This document shows, piece by piece, positions 24,120-29,974 of a DNA stretch of 29,974 nucleotides. Every line of letters starts with the position of its first letter. The stretch's first letter is position 1. The notes under the pieces are model-generated. The model had not been told where the DNA came from and made no database searches. It worked only from the letters and a program-made list of their open reading frames with translations. Source of the DNA: Chth-196 sp044370935 (lineage in GTDB: Bacteria > Verrucomicrobiota > Verrucomicrobiia > Chthoniobacterales > Chthoniobacteraceae); assembly GCA_044370935.1 (NCBI GenBank), contig JBILUQ010000008.1, forward strand, positions 1 through 29,974, in the 5' to 3' direction. The position numbers and the translations under genes were made by a program.

Positions 24120-25559
24120 CTACGCATTCCACGCAAGACGGTGGTAAAGCGAATCAAGCGCCGCGGCTGCTTTTTCCCAGGGAAACTTGGAATGGAGCGC
24201 GTTTTGAACCAGATGGTTCCAGTCGGCTTTGTTTTTGAACAAGAGTTTTCCTCGCACGATCGTGTCCATCAAAGCGTCTCCGGTGTCTTGATAGTACAGG
24301 AGTGAATTGCCGGTGCCTTGAGCCGGTTGAAAATTGGCGAGATTGTCTGCGAGTCCGCCCACTGCATGTGCGACTGGGATTGTTCCGTAAGCGAGAGCGT
24401 GGAGTGGAGCCAATCCCCCCGGCTCAAAGTGCGAGGGCATTAGTAAAATATCGCCTCCTGCCATCAGGCGTTGTGGAAAGCCGGGCTTCCATTCGTGCAA
24501 GAAGGCCATTTTTTTTGCATGTCTCCGGCATGCAATCAGCAGATCACGATGCAGCATCGCGTCGCCGTCTCCGGCGATGATCAAGCGCGCATCGGTCGAG
24601 AGAATTTTCGGTACGAGTGGAAGAAGCAGGTCGAATCCCTTCTGGTCCGCAAGCCGCCCGAGCATCACGTAAACCGGAGCCTCTGCGCCGGCATCGAGTC
24701 CGACCTCCTCTAACAGTGCCGCGCGGCAGTCTGTTTTTCCAGTTGGTTCGTCGGCTGAAAATGGGGCCGCGAGCTCGGCGGTTTTGTCGGGATGCGAGGC
24801 GCTCCATCGGGCTGGATCCACTCCGATGGGGACGCTGATCAAATCTCCAGCGCGCGAGCGGAGCGTTTCCTCAAGGCCGCAACCTCTCGGTGAGTTCAGG
24901 ATTTCCTCGCGATAGCGCCGGCTCACCGTCGTGAGGGCGTCCGCGGCCAGGATGCCGCCTTTGAGCAGATTCATCGAACCGTAAAATTCCAGCCCCGATG
25001 GACTCATCCAGTGCGGCGGAAGGTTGGTGAGTTGAAAATCGAGACCCCAGAAGTTGCCCTGAAAGGCGACGTTGTGGAGTGTCAGCACCGTGCGGATGGG
25101 CAGGCCCTGATTTTTGACGAGAATCGGCACGAGCGCGGTCTGCCAATCATGCGAGTGAATCACTGCTGGAGGCGGATCCATGCGCTTGGCTAATTCCACC
25201 ACAGCCTTTGAAAAAAAGATGAACCGTTCCGCGTTGTCTGTAAAAGGCGCGTTGGTTTTTGGATCGGCGTACAGTCCCTCGCGTTCGAAGAGCGCATCAT
25301 TGCGGATGAGTAGCAGCTGCGTGCCGTCCTCAAGTGTCCGATCAAAAATCGAGGCGCGCAGCGTCTTGTCGCCCACCACCACGTCGAACTCCACTTCCAA
25401 CGGTTCTGCGCCTGCGAGCAAGGCTGGGTACGCGGGCAGGGCGACGGCTGCGTCGTGCCCCTGCGCGGAGACCACGCGGGGCAGGGAGGCCAAGGTTTCG
25501 CCCAAGCCGCCCGTCGAGGCGAGCGGCGCAATTTCACTGGAGGCAAAAAGAATCGTCAT
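24120..25559 (-). CDS. glgA: Glycogen/starch synthase (GT5 family)
   Basis: This 479-residue glycosyltransferase extends alpha-1,4-glucan chains from a nucleotide-glucose donor. Present are the N-terminal lobe with STGGLGET (15-22), the conserved HSHDWQTALVP, the LGRLADQKGFDL segment with the phosphate-binding Arg/Lys, and HFEPGGLAPLHALAYGTIPV containing the catalytic-site glutamate. The length is close to E. coli GlgA (477). Two positions differ from the classical enzyme as I remember it: E. coli Lys15 of KTGGLADV is Ser15 here, and Cys of EPCGLTQ is Gly. No glgB, glgC or glgP is nearby. The family is certain, the donor (ADP- or UDP-glucose) less so. Confidence 0.93.
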   Translation of the reverse strand: MTILFASSEIAPLASTGGLGETLASLPRVVSAQGHDAAVALPAYPALLAGAEPLEVEFDVVVGDKTLRASIFDRTLEDGTQLLLIRNDALFEREGLYADPKTNAPFTDNAERFIFFSKAVVELAKRMDPPPAVIHSHDWQTALVPILVKNQGLPIRTVLTLHNVAFQGNFWGLDFQLTNLPPHWMSPSGLEFYGSMNLLKGGILAADALTTVSRRYREEILNSPRGCGLEETLRSRAGDLISVPIGVDPARWSASHPDKTAELAAPFSADEPTGKTDCRAALLEEVGLDAGAEAPVYVMLGRLADQKGFDLLLPLVPKILSTDARLIIAGDGDAMLHRDLLIACRRHAKKMAFLHEWKPGFPQRLMAGGDILLMPSHFEPGGLAPLHALAYGTIPVAHAVGGLADNLANFQPAQGTGNSLLYYQDTGDALMDTIVRGKLLFKNKADWNHLVQNALHSKFPWEKAAAALDSLYHRLAWNA

Positions 25560-25823
25560 GTTTGTGGTGTGAACGCTTCAACAAAAAGGGCGGTTCCGGA
25601 GACAGCCGTTGCACCCGCCGTACCCGTAAACGCGTCCTGCAGGTTTTTAGCCGTACCCCTCAGAGGCTAATCCATTAAAATTGCGCAAGGCGAGTGATAT
25701 GACGTGGGCGCTAAAAGCGACACGATTCTGAGAAGCATCAGAAAGTAGATCCGAACGCTCCCCCCCCCAGCTTATCATTAAATCTGACGACTCTCCGTGG
25801 GCTACAGCTCCGTGCGGGAGCGA
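25560..25823. other. Intergenic region, 264 bp
   Basis: This gap lies between the nuoC stop and the glgA start. It contains a nine-C homopolymer at 25760-25768 and a small 5 bp hairpin (GCTCC/GGAGC) near 25806-25820. No gene is evident. The glgA promoter is probably here. Confidence 0.5.
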
Positions 25824-26393
25824 CTACTCCCCGCGTGCGCGTGGCTCGCGGTCTTTGGTGGTAGCCTGGCCCGGTTGGGTGACGAATGGCCCGCCCTGCA
25901 ATGGCGCAGCATCGGAGAACGCCACGTCGGGCATTTCGCTTGGCTTGCCGCCGAGGGGGAAGTCCTTGCGAAGCGGGAAAAATGGATACCCCTCCCACAT
26001 CAGGATGCGGCGCAGATCGGGATGCCCCGCGAATCTCAGGCCGTACATGTCGTACGCCTCGCGCTCGTGCCAATCGGCGGTTGGCCAGACTTTAGAAACC
26101 GTGGGCACCTCCATTGCATCCTCGGAAATCTGGACCTTGAGACGGAGCCATTCTCCCTTTGTTGTGCTGTAGAGTTCGTACACCAGCTCGAAGCGCGGAT
26201 CTACGCCGAACTGGTCGACTCCCGCGATATCCAGCAGCATGTCGAATCCCAGTTCCGCCTTGGCGTGAGACGCGATCTCCGCGATCAACTTTGGATCCAC
26301 GGTGAGAGTGGTTTCGCCGCGAAATTCTTTTTTTTCGAGAACCTTGAACTTGCTTTCCAGAGACGAAATCGCGGCTTTCGGGGAGTGGCTCAT
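25824..26393 (-). CDS. nuoC: NADH-quinone oxidoreductase subunit C
   Basis: This 189-residue peripheral-arm subunit of complex I is the 30 kDa homologue. The signature HEREAYDMYGLRFAGHPDLR and the following ILMWEGYPFFPLRKDFPL are characteristic. It is NuoC alone, not a NuoCD fusion, and ends with a short charged tail. ATG 26393 is preferred over a TTG 13 codons upstream. It follows nuoB by 77 bp; no nuoD follows, and the next gene downstream is glgA. Confidence 0.95.
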   Translation of the reverse strand: MSHSPKAAISSLESKFKVLEKKEFRGETTLTVDPKLIAEIASHAKAELGFDMLLDIAGVDQFGVDPRFELVYELYSTTKGEWLRLKVQISEDAMEVPTVSKVWPTADWHEREAYDMYGLRFAGHPDLRRILMWEGYPFFPLRKDFPLGGKPSEMPDVAFSDAAPLQGGPFVTQPGQATTKDREPRARGE

Positions 26394-26470
26394 AAAAAAT
26401 TCAGTTGAGAGAAACGCGGACGTTTTGGGCAAATCTGCCTGGGACTTTTGGAACGAATCAAGACGAGGTG

Positions 26471-26998
26471 TCAGGCTGAAACTTCGTCAAACAACGCGCG
26501 TTTCTGATCGAGGAAAGAATGTTCCTTTTCAATTTTGCGTTGGAGGCGCATCAATCCCTCGAGCAGCGCCTCCGGACGGGGTGGGCAACCCGAGATATAA
26601 ATATCCACCGGCACCAGATGGTCGATCCCCTGCAGAACCGAGTAGGACCGGTACATTCCGCCGCTGGAGGCGCAGGCGCCCATTGCGATGCACCATTTCG
26701 GCTCCGGCATCTGGTCCCAGATGCGTTTGACGGCCAGCGCCATTTTGTAGGTCACGGTTCCCGCCACGATCATTACATCGCTCTGGCGTGGGGAAAACCG
26801 CATGACCTCGGAGCCGAAGCGCGCGATGTCAAAGCGTGAACTGGCGGAGGCCATCAGCTCAATGGCGCAGCAGGCCAGACCCATGGGCATTGGCCAAAGG
26901 GAGTTTTTGCGCATCCAATTCATCGCGGCGTCAAGCCGGGTGAAAATGATGTTTCCCTCGATTTTCGAGTCGTAGGCGACGGGTGCTAGTTGAGCCAT
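26471..26998 (-). CDS. nuoB: NADH-quinone oxidoreductase subunit B
   Basis: This 175-residue complex I subunit carries the terminal [4Fe-4S] cluster N2 next to the quinone site. The four cluster ligands are visible: Cys43 and Cys44 in GLACCAIE, Cys109 in GACASSGG, and Cys138 in SGCPPRPE. ATG 26998 gives the normal N-terminus; the frame is open 20 codons further upstream. It forms a pair with nuoC, but nuoA is not upstream; the gene upstream in the same direction is nagA. Confidence 0.97.
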   Translation of the reverse strand: MAQLAPVAYDSKIEGNIIFTRLDAAMNWMRKNSLWPMPMGLACCAIELMASASSRFDIARFGSEVMRFSPRQSDVMIVAGTVTYKMALAVKRIWDQMPEPKWCIAMGACASSGGMYRSYSVLQGIDHLVPVDIYISGCPPRPEALLEGLMRLQRKIEKEHSFLDQKRALFDEVSA

Positions 26999-27133
26999 AT
27001 CGACAACCCTAGAAAAGCTTTCGACAGCAGCAAGCTTGAAACAGAAAAACCTTAGCAAACATGCGATATCAGGCGGGGTAGCTTCAGAAAGCCCGGCGCC
27101 GTCCTCAGAAGCGGTTTGATCCGGAATTGTAGT

Positions 27134-28300
27134 CTAGAAAACCCGCTGGCCTTCCAGAAAAGTCATCTCCACCCCCAGCTCGTCGTTGAGAAGAACCAGA
27201 TCCGCCTTGAGCCCAGTCTGTAGGGAACCGAGGGCATGGTCCAACCCGAGGGCTTTTGCGGGATTCAGCGAGGCCATTTGCACCGCCTCTTGGAGGGGCA
27301 CGTCGACCTTTTCCACCATCGTGCGTACCAGTTCGTTCATCCGGGCGACGCTGCAGGCGAGCGCAGAGCCGTCCTCGGTCAGGCTAATGCCCTCGTGAAC
27401 AACCGCTTTGATGCATCCGACCATGAAGCTTTCCCCGACCGCAAGCCCCGCACCGCCGCCGGCGTCCGTCACGAGGGCGATGCCGTCGGCGCCTTTGGCC
27501 CGGTACAATGCGCGCATTAGAGTTGGGCTTACATGATGCCCGTCGGCTATGAGCTCGCACAACATCTCCGGCTCGCCCATGGCGAATTCCAGCAGTCCGG
27601 CGACCCGGTAAGCGCCCCGCCTGCGCGCGCCCGACATGCAGTTGAAAGTGTGTGTGGCCTGTCGCATGCCGTGGGCGAACCCGGCCGCGGCCTCCTCGTC
27701 CCAAGCATCGCTGTGTCCGCCACTCACGCGGATCCCTGCGGCGCATAGCGCTTCAATGCAGACGAGAGCGCCGGGAAGCTCGGGTGCGAGGGTTACCTGC
27801 GTGATGCGATCCCGGTACTGCAGCCATTCCAAATACTCCTCGGGATTCGGATGGCGAAGCAACTCGGGCAGGTGTGCTCCGGGCTTTTCCTTTGAGAAAT
27901 ACGGGCCCTCGATGTGGATCCCCACAATACGCGCGCCGCCCGTTGCGTTCGGGTCAATCGATCCGGCCGCTTTGAGCACCGCGATGATTTCGCTTTGCGG
28001 CGCGCTGACGGTGGTGAGTGCGAGGGCGGTCGTGCCGCCCGACGCGTGGAACTTGCATATTTGCGAAAACGCCTCGGGATTCGCTTCCATGCTGTCCCGG
28101 CGAAGGGCGCCGTGAATGTGCATGTCCACAAAGCCGGGTGCCAAAAATTTGCCGTTTGCGTCCAAAACGGCTTCCCCCGGTTCGGCGGTAATCGTTTCAC
28201 CCGGTGCCGAAATTTGAGCGATGCAACCGTCTCTGACTCGGAGGGCGCCCGCAGGCTGAATCCGCTCAGGCAGGATAAGACGGGCGTTTTTGAAGAGCAT
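27134..28300 (-). CDS. nagA: N-acetylglucosamine-6-phosphate deacetylase (amidohydrolase family)
   Basis: This 388-residue amidohydrolase removes the acetyl group from N-acetylglucosamine 6-phosphate. Metal and substrate motifs in order are DMHIHG (59-64), HIEGPY, GHSDA, HTFNCMS, DGHHVSP and VTDAGG with the catalytic aspartate. The usual glycine-rich stretch after HxHG is replaced by ALRRDSME, and the R-x-PG segment following the HTFN motif is also altered (RRRGAYRVAG). It may therefore act on a related acetylated amino-sugar phosphate. No nagB, nagE or regulator is adjacent. It is separated from nuoB by 135 bp. Confidence 0.85.
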   Translation of the reverse strand: MLFKNARLILPERIQPAGALRVRDGCIAQISAPGETITAEPGEAVLDANGKFLAPGFVDMHIHGALRRDSMEANPEAFSQICKFHASGGTTALALTTVSAPQSEIIAVLKAAGSIDPNATGGARIVGIHIEGPYFSKEKPGAHLPELLRHPNPEEYLEWLQYRDRITQVTLAPELPGALVCIEALCAAGIRVSGGHSDAWDEEAAAGFAHGMRQATHTFNCMSGARRRGAYRVAGLLEFAMGEPEMLCELIADGHHVSPTLMRALYRAKGADGIALVTDAGGGAGLAVGESFMVGCIKAVVHEGISLTEDGSALACSVARMNELVRTMVEKVDVPLQEAVQMASLNPAKALGLDHALGSLQTGLKADLVLLNDELGVEMTFLEGQRVF

Positions 28301-28384
28301 CTTGTGAGGGCCGCAGTTTGGGGTGCGAGTTGATGCCGGTCAATACGCGCGAAAGAGTGGAAGCCGGAGTCGATCGCTTTTCAT

Positions 28385-28633
28385 TTATCGCGCCAGCATC
28401 AAAGCGCTTTTTGAAGGCGGTTTGTCACAGCATTTTTGATCGGATGTATCCTTTTTCTGCCCGTATCCATCCGCTGCGCCCGGCAACTCAACCGGGTTCA
28501 GTCTTCCGTTCTGCCTCGCATTCGTCGCATCGGTCGCATTTGTCATGGCGCCGATCTTCCAAAATAACGCCGCCCCGATCCCCGAGAGGAAGAGGAGTAG
28601 CAGCTTTTTTCTAGGTAAAATTGCCGCGCTCAT
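28385..28633 (-). CDS. Small membrane-anchored hypothetical protein
   Basis: This 82-residue ORF lies between nagA and the M29-like gene. It starts MSAAILPRKK, followed by a hydrophobic helix (LLLLFLSGIGAALFWKIG). The tail is polar, with a short threonine/asparagine/alanine repeat (TNATDATNA) and a CC pair near residue 68. Positive charges before the helix favour an inner-membrane anchor with the tail outside. An in-frame TTG four codons upstream is an alternative start. I do not recognise a family. The hydrophobic pattern makes it more believable than other short frames nearby, but it could be non-coding. Confidence 0.45.
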   Translation of the reverse strand: MSAAILPRKKLLLLFLSGIGAALFWKIGAMTNATDATNARQNGRLNPVELPGAADGYGQKKDTSDQKCCDKPPSKSALMLAR

Positions 28634-28663
28634 GACCTGTGGCAAATTTGCGATTCAATCCGT

Positions 28664-29848
28664 TTATTCAGACAGCAAGCTTTTGAGGTAAGCGGAGGGC
28701 TCGTAGCTCTGGACGATCACATGCGTCGTGCCCCTGCGATGCAGCCGTGCTTCCGGCACATTGATGCGCGGAGTTTTCGTGGGACTGAACAGAATGTCGT
28801 CATGCGTGGCGTTGAGACGGTTCGCGAAGCGGTCCGGAGTAAGGCTGCCCCCGAGATGATCGCTTCTGCCCGTGGCCACGTGCAGCGTGCCGAGAATTTT
28901 CTCGTCCTGGATGTCGCGCCCGCTCGGAGGCAACTCCTGCGTGCCGAATCCGAGTTCGCCGATCTCACCGGTGACGGGGTCGGATGTGAGCTTTTGGTTG
29001 TGCGCAGCCACGGTTTCCGGGGATCCTGAGAGCAGTCGTGCGCTGGTGATCCGGCCCTTTGTGACGGTCATCATTCCGAGGGAACCGTCGGAGTATTGCA
29101 TGGGGAAAGTGCCTTCTGCGGAGACTGGCACGAAGTAGACTTCGCCGGCGGGGAGGTTTGCCACGTCCGGGCCGCCGCGGCACAAGCCGTGGCTTTTTTG
29201 AGCTTCCTGCGCGCCAAGTTCGAGGCGGAGCGTCGCCTTCTCGTTCAGGACCGTGTAGTCGATTTCAACCCAATCGGCGCCGGTCATTCCAAGTCGCAGC
29301 TTCTCTGCCTGCTTGCTCACATCTTCGTAATTCACCGAGAGCCCCGAGCTGAGGATGATCGGGTTCATCCCGTGCATGGTTGCTCCGCGAAAGCCATATT
29401 TCTTTGCGAATGCTGTCAGCGGCGCGGTAGCCGAGTAGGTGGAGATGCAGAGGATGATGTCGAAGGCCTTGTAGACGGCGGATTCGAAAGAGTGCTCTTT
29501 TCCATCTGGTGAAAAGCAAGTGTCCGGCAGGTCAAGGTTGCTGCCGCCTGTGATCTCGTATGCGAACAGATCACCGCCCTTGAGATTGAGTTCATCCAGA
29601 ACCCCGTTGCGGAGGCCGAGCACGAAGTCCTCGTGCGCATGGCGCTGGATTGTGAAAGACGGGTCGGCGAGGAATGCGAGATCCTTTATTTGGGCAGGGT
29701 TGGGAAGATCGATGAGCACACACACACGCTCGCCTCCGCTGGGGGTGAACACGGTGCGCAGCAGGCGCGCCAGATTAAAGGCGGGGAACTTGCGGTCGCT
29801 GTAGCGGTTGGTCAAGAGGGCGGGTGGGGTCAATAAAGTCGTGGACAT
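28664..29848 (-). CDS. M29-like aminopeptidase family protein
   Basis: This 394-residue protein resembles the thermophilic metallo-aminopeptidases of family M29 (AmpS/AmpT). Candidate metal ligands are Glu236 in LPAGEVYF, Glu298 in GEIGELGFG, His323 in GTLHVATG, and His349/Asp351 in THDDILF, all in family order. The family tyrosine seven residues after the GTxH histidine is Asp330 here, so activity may differ. No signal peptide is seen. The start has a clear Shine-Dalgarno sequence (AAGGAG, 29853-29858). It heads the minus-strand series at the right edge. I assign the family from the motif order. Confidence 0.7.
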   Translation of the reverse strand: MSTTLLTPPALLTNRYSDRKFPAFNLARLLRTVFTPSGGERVCVLIDLPNPAQIKDLAFLADPSFTIQRHAHEDFVLGLRNGVLDELNLKGGDLFAYEITGGSNLDLPDTCFSPDGKEHSFESAVYKAFDIILCISTYSATAPLTAFAKKYGFRGATMHGMNPIILSSGLSVNYEDVSKQAEKLRLGMTGADWVEIDYTVLNEKATLRLELGAQEAQKSHGLCRGGPDVANLPAGEVYFVPVSAEGTFPMQYSDGSLGMMTVTKGRITSARLLSGSPETVAAHNQKLTSDPVTGEIGELGFGTQELPPSGRDIQDEKILGTLHVATGRSDHLGGSLTPDRFANRLNATHDDILFSPTKTPRINVPEARLHRRGTTHVIVQSYEPSAYLKSLLSE

Positions 29849-29852
29849 TCGT

Positions 29853-29858
29853 CTCCTT
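29853..29858 (-). promoter_or_regulatory. Ribosome binding site of the M29-like gene
   Basis: AAGGAG on the minus strand lies 4 nt before ATG 29848. It is one of the few clear Shine-Dalgarno sequences in the window and fixes this start. Confidence 0.8.
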
Positions 29859-29974
29859 AGGATGCGGTGGAATCGCTTGCAGTGGTAGTTATTTTATGAG
29901 TCTTTGCAAATTTACTCACAGGTGTGCTTCGTGGGAGCGGTAGCTAACGGACGGTGTTTTCAGCCGCCGTCTGA

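Noticed and set aside
25760..25768. Nine-C homopolymer as a phase-variation tract
   Set aside because: It lies between genes, about 200 bp from the glgA start, with no reading frame that it would switch.
28318..28614. 98-codon plus-strand frame in the nagA-M29 gap
   Set aside because: It is Arg/Ser/Pro-rich and antisense to the more protein-like minus-strand frame.

Overview
This is a gene-dense, moderately high-GC bacterial chromosome segment. It contains no transposase, integrase, CRISPR array, tRNA or rRNA gene that I can see. The gene families and their order (a moxR-DUF58-DUF4381-batA-batBC-batD-batE cluster, a small HNH protein, an extracytoplasmic polysaccharide deacetylase, GlgA, NagA, few Shine-Dalgarno sequences) fit a Verrucomicrobiota-like Gram-negative bacterium. 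That placement is inference from memory, not a database result.

Layout. Positions 1-584 (minus): start of a phosphohexomutase cut by the window edge. 585-1039: a 455 bp divergent intergenic region with a G-quadruplex-like run and hairpins. 1040-3785 (plus): a three-gene heptose-nucleotide operon made of an SDR epimerase/dehydratase, an HddC-like nucleotidyltransferase and an HddA-like GHMP kinase. It ends in an 11 bp tandem repeat that contains the stop codon. 4013-12762 (minus): a complete Bat operon in which BatB and BatC are one polypeptide. 12877-17357 (minus): HNH protein, GlcD-like flavoprotein, polysaccharide deacetylase and MBL-fold hydrolase. 17470-18006 (plus): 5-formyltetrahydrofolate cyclo-ligase. 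18034-29848 (minus): SAM methyltransferase, DUF1826-like protein, transaldolase (with a clear intrinsic terminator), dihydrolipoyl dehydrogenase, AsmA-like protein, glycogen synthase, NuoC, NuoB, NagA, a small membrane-anchored protein and an M29-like aminopeptidase.

How the genes work together. The Bat cluster is the one clear multi-protein system. A MoxR AAA+ ATPase, a DUF58 VWA-like protein, two membrane VWA proteins, a TPR region, a large periplasmic-type BatD and a TPR/SH3 BatE probably form an envelope-associated complex. The heptose genes probably supply an activated heptose for surface glycans, with the phosphohexomutase and NagA in nearby sugar metabolism. The 18-30 kb part is ordinary central metabolism: pentose phosphate, 2-oxoacid dehydrogenase E3, glycogen and complex I subunits.

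I found no clearly new defence or mobile system. The observations most worth checking are the heptose operon without gmhA/gmhB, residue substitutions in GlgA and the M29-like protein, the small membrane protein, the repeat spanning the hddA stop codon, and several well-formed inverted repeats in the gaps of the Bat operon.
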